Assembly: GCA_000621425.1 (NCBI GenBank)
Contig: JHYJ01000010.1
Coordinates: forward strand, 62,001 to 126,000
DNA: 64,000 nucleotides
Origin: Lachnospiraceae bacterium AB2028
GTDB lineage: Bacteria; Bacillota; Clostridia; Lachnospirales; Lachnospiraceae
Direction of reading: 5' to 3'
The stretch's first letter is position 1. Each line of letters opens with the position of its first letter. Below the pieces are notes generated by a model. It ran no database searches and had not been told where the DNA came from. It worked only from the letters and a program-made list of their open reading frames with translations. Below, in pieces: positions 8,168 to 16,654 of the stretch. The position numbers were made by a program, and so were the translations under genes.

Positions 8168-8180
8168 ATTACAAATATAC

Positions 8181-8212
8181 AAAAAACCACCCTGCCATAA
8201 ATGACAGGGTGG
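8181..8212 (-). terminator. Rho-independent terminator of the second TM2 gene
   Basis: On the minus strand CCACCCTG and CAGGGTGG form an 8-bp stem (extendable with mismatches) followed by six T residues, 27 bp after the stop of the TM2 gene at 8240. Confidence 0.85.
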
Positions 8213-8239
8213 CATTTCGTTCTGTTAGCTTTCGTTCAA

Positions 8240-8488
8240 TTAGAACCAGCCCTTGTGACCATCAACATAGATGGACTGGAAATCTTCATCAGACTTTGTG
8301 ATGTAGATGATACCCTCGATGAAACCGATCAGCTCGATGATAGGAAGCAGTGTTCCGAGTGAAACAAGGCTTACAGCGAGCATGATGACAGCTTCCTTGG
8401 TGTAACCCAGATAGAACTTGTGAACACCGAAGCATCCTAAAAAGATACCCAGCAGACCTGCTACCATTTTACTCTTCTGATTCTCCAT
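8240..8488 (-). CDS. TM2 domain protein (copy B)
   Basis: An 82-residue two-helix protein, near-identical to copy A. The differences are A19C, I34V, I39V, A48L and A49P, all in or next to the helices. The ribosome-site region and the hairpin terminator are also similar, so the duplicated unit included control signals. It has the conserved GxFGVHKFYLGYT signature and the DGHKGWF end. Function unknown. The proline at 49 in the turn between helices is the most noticeable change. Confidence 0.88.
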   Translation of the reverse strand: MENQKSKMVAGLLGIFLGCFGVHKFYLGYTKEAVIMLAVSLVSLGTLLPIIELIGFIEGIIYITKSDEDFQSIYVDGHKGWF

Positions 8489-8694
8489 TTTTTACCTCCC
8501 TGGGCTCTGCCCTAAGATTATTTTTAAATAGCATATTGCCTCAAGCAATATAACACAACATAGCGTAATATAGCATATTTATGCTATGAAATGCAAGTAT
8601 TTTGTACTGAATAACGACTTTACCGACATTAACAATAAAATAATTACGTAAACCCGCTTTCATACCTGCAAAACTTACTTCCGGTATTGCCTGA

Positions 8695-9114
8695 TTAGAA
8701 CCATCCCCTATGGCCTAATACATAGGTCTTATAGAAGTCCTCATCTGACTTTGTAAGATAAATTATTGCCTCAATAAGCAGGATGGGGCCTGTTATAAAG
8801 TAAACACATCCAAGTGTCAGAGGTCCGAGTAAAAGCTGCACAAGCAGTATGATGATACCCTCTGTAGTATAACCAAGATAAAACTTATGTATTCCAAGTC
8901 CGCCAAGGAAGAGAGCCAGCAGACCTGCCGTAACCTTGTCCTTAGGTGCAGGCATATTTTGATTCATATTGGGATTGAAGCCCTGGTTGTTAGGACCTCC
9001 CTGCATGTTCTGGTTGAAACCCTGGTTGTTGAAATTCTGGTTCATATTCTGACCGTTAACCGGGCCGCCCTGCATGTTCTGGTTGAAATTCTGATTGTTC
9101 TGATTCTGATCCAT
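8695..9114 (-). CDS. TM2 domain protein with Asn/Gln-rich N-terminal tail
   Basis: A 139-residue protein. The first 55 residues are an imperfect repeat of N, Q, G, F and M (units such as NQNMQGGP and NQNFNNQGFNQ), typical of prion-like disordered segments. The TM2 domain follows with LALFLGGLGIHKFYLGYTTEG and a second helix pair, ending VLGHRGWF. A good AGGAGG-like site (GGGGAGGACATT) lies before the ATG. It is the third TM2 gene in the row and is more diverged from copies A and B. The tail is cytoplasmic by analogy and could drive self-association. Confidence 0.85.
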   Translation of the reverse strand: MDQNQNNQNFNQNMQGGPVNGQNMNQNFNNQGFNQNMQGGPNNQGFNPNMNQNMPAPKDKVTAGLLALFLGGLGIHKFYLGYTTEGIIILLVQLLLGPLTLGCVYFITGPILLIEAIIYLTKSDEDFYKTYVLGHRGWF

Positions 9115-9164
9115 AATGTCCTCCCCATTTTAGATTATGTAGTTAACTGGTTTTCCTTATTCAT

Positions 9165-9190
9165 AAAACCCGACGGTCTCCCGCCGGGCT
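9165..9190 (-). terminator. Rho-independent terminator of the 79-residue TM2-like gene
   Basis: On the minus strand CCCGGCGG-GAGA-CCGTCGGG is followed by TTTTA. It lies about 35 bp past the stop at 9225 and separates this gene from the N/Q-rich TM2 gene. Confidence 0.8.
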
Positions 9191-9224
9191 TTAGTTTCAT
9201 AATATTATCCGTTTGTCTTACAGA

Positions 9225-9464
9225 TTACTTGGAATACTTACCATCGATGAATACGACTTCAGCATCATCCTTGTATGCCTCACCATAAACCTTGATAAGA
9301 GCAATGATAAGATCTGCCCATGTCCAGATTCCGCATCCGCCAACTGTTATCAGCTTAAGTATTCCGAAAGCAACCTGGCCTCTCATAAAACGGTCAACGC
9401 CGAAACATCCAAGAAGGAATACATACACCCAAACCCACATATTTTTGTCAAATCTCTTTTCCAT
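9225..9464 (-). CDS. Small TM2-like membrane protein
   Basis: A 79-residue protein with two helices. The first, [19 protein letters not shown], keeps the TM2 pattern (G-x-F-G-x-D/H-R-F) with Asp in place of His. The second, [20 protein letters not shown], ends in the GxWxxxDLI motif common in TM2 relatives. The tail is charged. A ribosome site (GAGGAGAAAATC) precedes the ATG. It is the fourth TM2-type gene within 2 kb. Function unknown. Confidence 0.85.
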   Translation of the reverse strand: MEKRFDKNMWVWVYVFLLGCFGVDRFMRGQVAFGILKLITVGGCGIWTWADLIIALIKVYGEAYKDDAEVVFIDGKYSK

Positions 9465-9562
9465 GATTTTCTCCTCTCATCCGCATCGCAGATCATTCAA
9501 ATTCGGTCCTTTTGACCCACGAGTGGAATTCTATTGATTTTTATATACTTTGTCAATAGTTT

Positions 9563-10009
9563 TTATTGCCAGTATACTGCCAGATCACCAAGGTAATCTA
9601 TGTGAAAGAAAATCATCAGCAGATTACGGACTATGAAGTAAACAATTATCATTATCAGTATGCCCCAGGCTTCCTGATCCGTCATCGGCGGTACCATGCG
9701 TTTTCCCTTTCCGAAGGCTACGCAATTATATAGAAGCGTGCCCCATATCCTGACATAGAAAATGCACATAATTATCGGTGCAGGATTTGCAAGCAGCGAC
9801 TCCCAAAGCTTGCCCTTTACAAAATACTGAACCGACCTTGTACCTCCGCAGGTCGGACAATAAATATGAAAGTATTTCCATAAAAAACAGGGGCCGCCAA
9901 AGGAAATATCATCAGCATGACCGCTTAGGTATATGACAAGAGGTACGGCCGCAATGCCAACTAGAGTCAGAACAGCAAGCCATATCCTCTGCCACCTGAT
10001 ATCGTACAT
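9563..10009 (-). CDS. DUF2752 membrane protein
   Basis: A 148-residue protein with about four helices and the DUF2752 signature CPTCGGTRSVQYFVKG. It begins MYDIRWQRIW. The open frame runs further to a TTG, but that would overlap the upstream gene, while the ATG at 10009 lies 14 bp past that gene's stop, so 10009 is used even though its ribosome site (ACAGG) is weak. A second DUF2752 gene (16192-16575) lies at the far end of the same cluster. The Cys pair may bind metal or form a disulfide; no function is established for the family. Confidence 0.8.
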   Translation of the reverse strand: MYDIRWQRIWLAVLTLVGIAAVPLVIYLSGHADDISFGGPCFLWKYFHIYCPTCGGTRSVQYFVKGKLWESLLANPAPIIMCIFYVRIWGTLLYNCVAFGKGKRMVPPMTDQEAWGILIMIIVYFIVRNLLMIFFHIDYLGDLAVYWQ

Positions 10010-10023
10010 AAGCGCCTGTCTTC

Positions 10024-10518
10024 TTAGAAGAATATTCCAAGTCCCATTGTGCAAAGGTCAATGATAAACTGTACCGGAATCGCACATATAGCACAGATAA
10101 GTCCTGCTATAGCCAGACCTTTCTTTGAACCGTTGTTTACGATACCCACTATGCCTAATACGATCGCTGCCAATGAAAATGCATAAAACGGATCGCAGAC
10201 AAATGAAGTTATACCGAAAACAAGTGCCAGGATACATACAGTTGTCTGGTCCTTTTTCTCGGGTGTGTAGTAATTGGGCTGACCGTAAGGCGCTGAGTTG
10301 TTCGGGCCATAGGAATAACCATTGTTGTATCCCTGATTGTAACCATTGTTATAGCCTGTATTAGTTCCGCCGGATACAGTGTCAGCACTGTTGGTTACAT
10401 TCGGTATCGGATTTGATGCTGCATTACCATTCTGAGCCGCACTTATCTCAGAACCGCAGCTCTCACAGAATCTATTGGTATCAGGATTCTCTCTTCCACA
10501 ATTAGGACAATTCTTCAT
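10024..10518 (-). CDS. Zinc-ribbon, Tyr/Asn/Gly-rich linker, DUF4190-type membrane protein
   Basis: A 164-residue protein starting MKNCPNCGRE. The frame continues 26 codons upstream, but the ATG at 10518 has an AAGGGGA site and the extension runs through a hairpin cluster. Residues 1-25 form a zinc ribbon (CPNC...CESC). Next comes a low-complexity stretch rich in Y, N and G (repeats of GYNNGYNQ), then two or three helices of DUF4190 type. The prion-like linker echoes the N/Q-rich tail of the TM2 protein at 8695-9114. It sits directly upstream of the DUF2752 gene, 14 bp apart. Function unknown. Confidence 0.82.
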   Translation of the reverse strand: MKNCPNCGRENPDTNRFCESCGSEISAAQNGNAASNPIPNVTNSADTVSGGTNTGYNNGYNQGYNNGYSYGPNNSAPYGQPNYYTPEKKDQTTVCILALVFGITSFVCDPFYAFSLAAIVLGIVGIVNNGSKKGLAIAGLICAICAIPVQFIIDLCTMGLGIFF

Positions 10519-10531
10519 TTTTCCCCTTTCT

Positions 10532-10660
10532 GCCGCTTTTAGCGGCGTCGCGAAGAGAATTTGCGTATGCAAATTCTCTGATGCGATATAGAACATTGGT
10601 GCCGTCTTGCGGCATCAATGTTCAGTTGAAAGAAATACCATCGGGTATTTCTTTCAAACT
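10532..10660. repeat. Cluster of four consecutive hairpins in the leader of the DUF4190 gene
   Basis: Four inverted repeats lie end to end: GCCGCT/AGCGGC (10532-10546), AGAGAATTTGC/GCAAATTCTCT (10554-10579, loop GTAT), a 14-bp stem with one mismatch (10591-10604 with 10610-10623), and a 14-bp perfect stem (10626-10639 with 10644-10657, loop ATCG). None is followed by a T run on either strand, so they are not ordinary terminators. They fill about half of the 257-bp gap between the zinc-ribbon gene and the DUF4190 start. Confidence 0.7.
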
Positions 10661-10775
10661 TTCTCCTTCTTTCTTGAATCTGTCATCAACCCGTAAGGTT
10701 TCAAACGGCACACTGTTACACTTATGATTAACATAATCAAACCAATGACCATTTAATCATATCTTATTTTTTATG

Positions 10776-11270
10776 TCAATTGACATCAAATTTATCCGCT
10801 CTTCTTCCACATTCCATACATATCATGCTATCTGGTGGAATAACAGCACCGCATACACAGACCTTATTTTGAATTTCGATACGAGGAACAGTGCCGCAGC
10901 CGTTCGGGTCATTTATTTGATTTACCGCTCTGCCGCACCTGGGACAAAACTTTGAGTCAAATGACAGCTCTGCGCCACAGTAACCACAGTTATTCCTGTT
11001 TTTATTCTTTTGTTTTTCTATTTCCCTCTCGATATTGTTAATATCCGTATTTACCGCTTTAAGTTTTTCAAAATGGATATCCAGTTCACTCGGTGGCAAC
11101 TTCCCTTCCATATAGAGGTTATACGCCTCCATTCCGATATATCTGTATATCCTGTCCCGTTCGTTTCTTTTTTCATCCAGAGCTTTTTTATTCTCAAAAC
11201 CTGTAGAAATATTATTTATGCTTCCGGATATATTTTTGCCTACTTTATCGAAAAAATCGTTTACGTCCAT
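10776..11270 (-). CDS. Double zinc-ribbon protein with coiled-coil N-terminus
   Basis: A 164-residue soluble protein starting MDVNDFFDKVG at 11270, chosen for the GAGAGGGGGA site; an ATG 9 codons upstream would overlap the previous stop. Residues 1-100 are helical and charged, resembling a coiled coil. Two zinc ribbons follow: CGYCGAEL...FCPRCG (about 104-125) and VCVCGAV...CMECGRR (about 143-160). It lies 26 bp behind the two-helix coiled-coil gene and the dynamin gene, forming a likely three-gene operon. Paired ribbons usually mediate protein or nucleic-acid contacts; here it may be an adaptor for the GTPase. Function is inferred only. Confidence 0.8.
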   Translation of the reverse strand: MDVNDFFDKVGKNISGSINNISTGFENKKALDEKRNERDRIYRYIGMEAYNLYMEGKLPPSELDIHFEKLKAVNTDINNIEREIEKQKNKNRNNCGYCGAELSFDSKFCPRCGRAVNQINDPNGCGTVPRIEIQNKVCVCGAVIPPDSMICMECGRRADKFDVN

Positions 11271-11296
11271 AAAGATCCCCCTCTCAAGGATATACA

Positions 11297-12559
11297 TCAG
11301 ATCAGGAATCGATCCAATTGCTTTCTGTATTTCTCCGTCGGGCTTTCCGATAAGCTGTTTGTTTCCGTTAAGTTTTCAAACAGAACATCTTTCTGTATGG
11401 CATCCAGTTCATTTTTTATGAGAATATTGGTCTGCTCCATATACTCCCGGTCCATCCTTTGAATACGTCCTTCATTAAGCATGACCGCAAGGTTCTTTTT
11501 GGCATTTTTTTGTACCTTTGTATATATCTTTCTCTTAAGCGTAGCATTCTGATAAATGAAAAATGTCATATAAAGCGCTACTAATAAGGTAAAGATAACA
11601 AGGATAATTATTGCCGCCTGCTTTATAAACAATTGGACAGAAGTGTTCATTGCAAATTTTCTGGTTTTATCCAGAGTTTTGACCACATGATCCAGATTAT
11701 CGACCTGGTCCATTAATGTCGGAGATGTCTGTTCAACCGTCTGCTCAACCACATTGTTTTCAGCTTTTTTTCTTATACCGTTTGCTATCAGGAGTGTTGT
11801 TGAAACAGATACTATCAGCATGATAGCAATGATAATAAAGGGGATCATAAGTTTTATATTCTTTTTGCGCTTTTCTTTTTGGGTAAATACCGTCACATCG
11901 TTGCCGACAGACGATTCGAATTCTGTCAGTGCTCCGGATCCGTTATTTACCCCTGCTGTTCTTTCATCTATCCCCATCTTAATATTGTCAAGCTTGGAAC
12001 TCCATTTGCTGTATGCAGTCTTTTCAGAGATGAGATTGCTGCTAACAGCTCTTTTAACAGCCCTGTCATATTGGGAAACACTATCCTCCAATACGCTTCT
12101 TTTATACTGCGCCAGCTTTAATCTATGATTTTCGATAAGTCTGTCAATATTGTTGTTTATAACATTATTCCTTATGAAATCCTCTCCCTTGAACTGAATT
12201 GAGATCATGTTGTTAAATTCCCTCTCCGTATGGTTGGAAATGTCATTTATTCCATTTTCGGATCTCAATCGGAGATTATCCAGACTCTCATGACAATCTG
12301 AAATGATTCCCTGAAGTTCTTTTTCCTTATTTAAAGATTCAGTCACTTTGACCTGAGACAATTCCGGATGTGAGGCCTCGATATGATCCAGAACATCATA
12401 AAGTACTCCCGTTATAGTCCGGATATTGTAATTTCCCTGCGTTACAAGAATTTTGGTATCATTAAGAGAATCGATAACACGGGATTTGCATCCGCACTTA
12501 TATGCCAGTTCTTTTATTTCTTCGGTTAGTGCAATAAGCTCATTATCTCTGTCGTTCAT
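11297..12559 (-). CDS. Coiled-coil membrane protein with two transmembrane helices
   Basis: A 420-residue protein I do not recognise as a named family. It begins MNDRDNELIAL, with AAAGG about 12 bases upstream; an upstream in-frame GTG is possible. Residues 1-230 are strongly helical and charged. Two membrane helices lie near residues 237-260 (LMIPFIIIAIMLIVSVSTTL) and 315-336, separated by about 55 residues that would face outside. A basic, helical C-terminal part follows. It sits 24 bp downstream of the dynamin-like gene and upstream of the double zinc-ribbon gene. The architecture and context suggest a membrane partner of the GTPase. Confidence 0.75.
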   Translation of the reverse strand: MNDRDNELIALTEEIKELAYKCGCKSRVIDSLNDTKILVTQGNYNIRTITGVLYDVLDHIEASHPELSQVKVTESLNKEKELQGIISDCHESLDNLRLRSENGINDISNHTEREFNNMISIQFKGEDFIRNNVINNNIDRLIENHRLKLAQYKRSVLEDSVSQYDRAVKRAVSSNLISEKTAYSKWSSKLDNIKMGIDERTAGVNNGSGALTEFESSVGNDVTVFTQKEKRKKNIKLMIPFIIIAIMLIVSVSTTLLIANGIRKKAENNVVEQTVEQTSPTLMDQVDNLDHVVKTLDKTRKFAMNTSVQLFIKQAAIIILVIFTLLVALYMTFFIYQNATLKRKIYTKVQKNAKKNLAVMLNEGRIQRMDREYMEQTNILIKNELDAIQKDVLFENLTETNSLSESPTEKYRKQLDRFLI

Positions 12560-12583
12560 ATCTCTACACACCTTTTTATTCTT

Positions 12584-14410
12584 TTAGTTTTCATCTGCGG
12601 GATGGCTTTTGTCTTCCAGCCTGAGCTGACCTAACAGAAGATCCACTTCATTAATGTGGTCTTCGAGCTTCGGGATATTCTGGCTCTCTTTACTTATACT
12701 GATACGATATTCCGCAAAAACCCTGTCCGCACCATTTATCCCCGTAATGAATATCTCATCGATCTTTCTTGTGAGTTCTACCTTCATCTGCTCTTTGATG
12801 CGCATTAGATCCTGTTCGAATTCTTCCAGCGCTTTTTGAAATTTCGCATCCATCTGTGAGTCCGCGCAGGCACTGGCTATCTTATGAGCAAGGGCAGCTA
12901 TTGCAATCGCACCTATTGCACCGACGACTATAGGAATAATCAAACCGCCTACAGCTGCTCCGGCACCTACAGTAGCTACTCCTCCCGCTGTAATAGCAGC
13001 AAGACCTTCTGTACCGACAGCGATCGCTCCTGCTCCGAGAAATCCGCCGGCACCACCTACTGCCGCTCCCAGTCCGGTAGATGTTCCCACTACCAGATCA
13101 GCTTCTTTTCGTGCCTTCATGCCTTTTTCATATAGTTCCTTTGTGACAACATCAAATGATGAGTATGCTTTCTTTGTGTCATCAATGGTATTTTTTACAT
13201 TTGCCACTATATGATTTTTTGACTCTGCAATGGTTCCGTAAAACTTATCTTCGATACCTATACAGTTCTCTCTTCCTGATAATTTCTCGGATGCTTTGTC
13301 GAGAATGATCTGCATATCGGTCATAAGGGTCTGTACAGAGGAGCTTACAGTATCATTAACTTTTTTGCTCATCCTTTCTTTATAAATGTTATTGACATAA
13401 TTCAGATAATCCATCAGATCGGAGTATCCCTTGGGAAACTGTTCCTTGACACGCTTGGGATTCATTCTCTTGATGATCTCATTTTTGTATTCTTCTATTT
13501 CCCTGTCGACTACATTCTCAATCTCTTTTTTGAGATTCTCAACACGTACAGACTCATCAGCCCTGTAATCGTCGATCATTGAATTAATATCTGCAACGAT
13601 CAGCTTGTCTTTCTCGTACTGGGAACGACGCAGATCAAATGACTGCCTGATTTCTGTGAACATCTTTCTGATATAGAAAGAGTTCGAATCCTGTTTTGAA
13701 ATTCCCTCGTTGTTTGCAATGATCTCATCATCAATATAGCTTTTAAGCTGTTCTATTTCGGAACATTCGGAATCAACAATGGAAGTACAGAAAACAGGAG
13801 CAACTATTCCCGCCTCTCCCATATACCTGTTTATTCTTTCAAGGACTTCCGTCTTGCGAATATCAGGCACTTCATCAATTTTTGAAACGATAAAGACTAC
13901 TTTCTTCGGATCAGTGGATTCTATCGCATTCCAGACAGACATGCTACCGGGATTCTGAGCAGACAAAACGACCAAAAGCACATCGCTTTTATCTACATTC
14001 TCCTTTATAAAATCCATAGTTTCCGGGTTATTGACCTTATCGGCACCAAAGGTGTCTATTATAGATATGCCCTTAAGTATATCGATATGATTAAATATTC
14101 TTCTGCAGAATCCTGTAATCTGGAATTCTGCATATTCATCACCGTATCTGTAATCAATGATCTCATCTCTTTGGGTGTGTGATAAAAAAGGAGCACTGCC
14201 GAACAATGCCTTAAGCAGGGATGTTTTGCCGGTACCGGCTTCGCCTATGACCATAAACTGAAAATTGTCCGAGATCTCCCTAAGATATTTTTTGATTATC
14301 TCCTTTTCCTCGAAAGCATCAGAATCTCCAAGGATCCTGTTCATGCGTTCGGTTATATCGATCTCTATCTGTTTGTTGCCGTAGTTAAAAGGGAGATTAC
14401 TGATTTCCAT
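12584..14410 (-). CDS. Dynamin-like large GTPase with C-terminal membrane segment
   Basis: A 608-residue GTPase. The P-loop is GEAGTGKTS at 56-64, the switch-II motif is DTFG at 119-122, and the base-recognition motif is SKID at 176-179. Residues 250-430 form long charged helices like the dynamin middle/stalk region. Residues 440-510 are a Gly/Ala-rich hydrophobic segment able to insert into membrane as a hairpin, followed by a further helix. This order matches bacterial dynamin-like proteins, which remodel or stabilise membranes. The ribosome site is GAGGAAAA. It is first of a three-gene set (GTPase, coiled-coil membrane protein, double zinc ribbon). The exact role is unknown; membrane repair or phage defence are possibilities known for relatives. 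Confidence 0.85.
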   Translation of the reverse strand: MEISNLPFNYGNKQIEIDITERMNRILGDSDAFEEKEIIKKYLREISDNFQFMVIGEAGTGKTSLLKALFGSAPFLSHTQRDEIIDYRYGDEYAEFQITGFCRRIFNHIDILKGISIIDTFGADKVNNPETMDFIKENVDKSDVLLVVLSAQNPGSMSVWNAIESTDPKKVVFIVSKIDEVPDIRKTEVLERINRYMGEAGIVAPVFCTSIVDSECSEIEQLKSYIDDEIIANNEGISKQDSNSFYIRKMFTEIRQSFDLRRSQYEKDKLIVADINSMIDDYRADESVRVENLKKEIENVVDREIEEYKNEIIKRMNPKRVKEQFPKGYSDLMDYLNYVNNIYKERMSKKVNDTVSSSVQTLMTDMQIILDKASEKLSGRENCIGIEDKFYGTIAESKNHIVANVKNTIDDTKKAYSSFDVVTKELYEKGMKARKEADLVVGTSTGLGAAVGGAGGFLGAGAIAVGTEGLAAITAGGVATVGAGAAVGGLIIPIVVGAIGAIAIAALAHKIASACADSQMDAKFQKALEEFEQDLMRIKEQMKVELTRKIDEIFITGINGADRVFAEYRISISKESQNIPKLEDHINEVDLLLGQLRLEDKSHPADEN

Positions 14411-14486
14411 ATGGCTTTTCCTCGTACTATTGTGTATATTTTTCTATACTAATGCCACTTACTGCAAAACGTTCTTTCATTGCCGT

Positions 14487-14852
14487 TTAACCATACAATG
14501 AATCCATGATAGCCATGAACATCGGTATGAAAATCCATGGACCTATACCCAATACCACGCTTATTATAGGCATCCACACCAGTTTGAACTGCTTTTTTGC
14601 CAGGTCGATTATAGCTACAACTAAGCCCGTCAGCCCGCCAATGGCACCGATGATCAAGAATCCTGCTATAAACAGCACCATCCCTGTAAGACCTATAACT
14701 GCCTCATTTGTTACTGCCGTATGGCTGCTGCCTGTCCCGGCAAATGCCAGGCTGAAAAAGACCATGATCCCTGACAGGATCTCCAGTCCCGTTATAACAA
14801 GCGACACGATCGACGCTATCAGGCAGCCTTTTGATGTTTTTTTCTCTTCCAT
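14487..14852 (-). CDS. Small four-helix membrane protein
   Basis: A 121-residue hydrophobic protein with a polar start (MEEKKTSKGC) and about four helices: SIVSLVITGLEILSGIMVFF, a helix around GLTGMVLFIAG, GAIGGLTGLVVAIIDLA, and a last one at the C-terminus. The pattern resembles DUF4064/DUF4190-like proteins but is not diagnostic. It has its own ribosome site and lies between the dynamin gene and the zinc-ribbon gene on the same strand, 50 bp after the latter. Function unknown. Confidence 0.7.
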   Translation of the reverse strand: MEEKKTSKGCLIASIVSLVITGLEILSGIMVFFSLAFAGTGSSHTAVTNEAVIGLTGMVLFIAGFLIIGAIGGLTGLVVAIIDLAKKQFKLVWMPIISVVLGIGPWIFIPMFMAIMDSLYG

Positions 14853-14902
14853 AATTATCTCCCTCCTACACCTCTGCTTACCGTATCGGTTTTATTCCTG
14901 TT

Positions 14903-16096
14903 TTAGAATGCCGCAGGATCTCCGGTCACGTGATTCAGCACTCCGGCCAGGGCAACTTTTTTATCCTTGAAATTCTGCTTGATCACATCGATTTCTCCCG
15001 TAATGCTCTTCTTCTCGTCCTCAAGACGCTTAACGGTTTCCTTGTATTCCTTATTTATGGGCATGCCGAAACAGAACCAGACCACGCCCGCAGCGATAAG
15101 GAACACGATTCCTATAAATATCATTAATGTCAGCACGCCTATAACCGCAAGAACAATAGAAGTTACTATAAGTATCATTCTCTTCGGAGTATCCGCAGCC
15201 TTTATTGCAGCATCCTTTTCCGCAAGGAGAGCTTCAAGGTTACTGTCGGAAGGCAGGGCATTATAAGCATAGCTTGCACCGTCACCTGAAAGATATATAT
15301 TGTATTCGGTTCCGCCGTACTCAACCACTATCTCATATATGCCCACGGCTACCCTGTTCACATCACCCTTTTGGACACTGATGCCGTTCACCTGAATGTT
15401 CCTTATTTTCTTTCCATTCAAAGTGCTGTGGGCCTTATTATTGATAGCCTCCTCCATCAGCGCTTTCACGGTCTGGTTAAAGACTACTGCCTCCGGTATA
15501 TCATTTTCAATGGCAATGCTGTCCGCAGGATAATCAAGACTCTTCATATCAATTATAGCCGGTGAATGAGTATTTGAATAAAGCTGGCTGAAAATCTCGT
15601 TATACTGCTTGCTTGCAGATACTAAAAAGTCTGATGACTCACTGACCGCTATGCTCATGGGGAACCATTCCGTGCGATGTCTTGTCTCGGTACGGTAACC
15701 GCCATCACCGTCAGGAACCGTTTCCTTGTATTCCTTTTCAATGCCTTTCTCATACTGAGCCGTTGCCATGCCGCTACAATTGTCAAACCAGTATGCCGGA
15801 ATAATAAACTTATTTACGCTTTTTACCACGCTTTTCTCATAAACATCGGCAGGCGTACACTGGTCCAGCGCAAGAACATCCAATAAAAGGCTGTGGATCC
15901 TTGCATCGGTCAGCTCAAAATCAAGGCCTCCCGCTACATTTTCCCCGTTAAAAACTCCTGAAACGCCTGCAGTACTACTGCTTATTATATTTTCTACCTC
16001 ACAGTAAGGACACTTTATTTTCCTTGCACCGGACTTTGGCATTGTCAAAGGTGCGCCGCATCCGCAGCAGTTTATACTGTTTACTTCAATTCCCAT
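14903..16096 (-). CDS. Zinc-ribbon protein with large middle domain and C-terminal helix pair
   Basis: A 397-residue protein. Residues 10-36 form a zinc ribbon (CCGCGAPL...CPYCEVEN). A roughly 250-residue soluble domain of unknown family follows, containing WFDNCSGMATAQYEKGIE and TRHRTEWFPMS. Two adjacent membrane helices occur at about 305-350 (ILIVTSIVLAVIGVLTLMIF and a second), and the last 45 residues are a charged coiled coil. The start has a GAGGG site. The layout, a cytoplasmic zinc ribbon joined to a membrane anchor, recurs at 10024 and 44005. Function unknown. Confidence 0.75.
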   Translation of the reverse strand: MGIEVNSINCCGCGAPLTMPKSGARKIKCPYCEVENIISSSTAGVSGVFNGENVAGGLDFELTDARIHSLLLDVLALDQCTPADVYEKSVVKSVNKFIIPAYWFDNCSGMATAQYEKGIEKEYKETVPDGDGGYRTETRHRTEWFPMSIAVSESSDFLVSASKQYNEIFSQLYSNTHSPAIIDMKSLDYPADSIAIENDIPEAVVFNQTVKALMEEAINNKAHSTLNGKKIRNIQVNGISVQKGDVNRVAVGIYEIVVEYGGTEYNIYLSGDGASYAYNALPSDSNLEALLAEKDAAIKAADTPKRMILIVTSIVLAVIGVLTLMIFIGIVFLIAAGVVWFCFGMPINKEYKETVKRLEDEKKSITGEIDVIKQNFKDKKVALAGVLNHVTGDPAAF

Positions 16097-16191
16097 TTTT
16101 CCCTCACATTTTTATGTTAAGAACAATACAATGCTCCCTTCCAACGGTTAAAAGTATAGCATATCTCAACTGTCAGAAACAGTTAAAAATT

Positions 16192-16575
16192 CTATACCGG
16201 CGGCAGGGTGTGGCTGATCCATCTCCATACATAGCAGACCAGGTATGCGGCTATGACTATCCCCAGCAGGGTATTTCTCAGCCATTTCGGAAGTTTCAGT
16301 ATGTCCATCTCATGGAGAACAATACCCACTACTGTCACTATAGTCATAGGCCACAGCGGATGGTGATGGAAAGCCGTTTCTATATCGCCCCTTAGCACAG
16401 CCTTGAACGCCCTTGTAGTTCCGCACATGGGACAGGGGATGCCCGCAACAGCCACCAGGGGACACTTGTACAGCCTGAAAGCCATAAGTATCCCCAATAC
16501 TGCCAGGACTGCAATAGGGATCCAGACTTCCGGTTTTTTTAGTTTTTCCACGATTTTGGTCAAAAACTGTTTCAA
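16192..16575 (-). CDS. DUF2752 membrane protein (second copy)
   Basis: A 127-residue protein with about three helices and the family signature CPMCGTTRAFKAVLRGD, followed by AFHHHPLWP. It is the second DUF2752 protein of the cluster but not a recent duplicate of the one at 9563, sharing little outside the signature. The conserved CPxCGxTR and downstream HP are as expected for the family. Biochemical function is not known. Confidence 0.82.
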   Translation of the reverse strand: MKQFLTKIVEKLKKPEVWIPIAVLAVLGILMAFRLYKCPLVAVAGIPCPMCGTTRAFKAVLRGDIETAFHHHPLWPMTIVTVVGIVLHEMDILKLPKWLRNTLLGIVIAAYLVCYVWRWISHTLPPV

Positions 16576-16654
16576 GGCACGTAATTCTTTCCTGTAATAG
16601 TCAGATATGCAATGACTTAAGTATTATACACCACGAAACAACATTAAACATATT

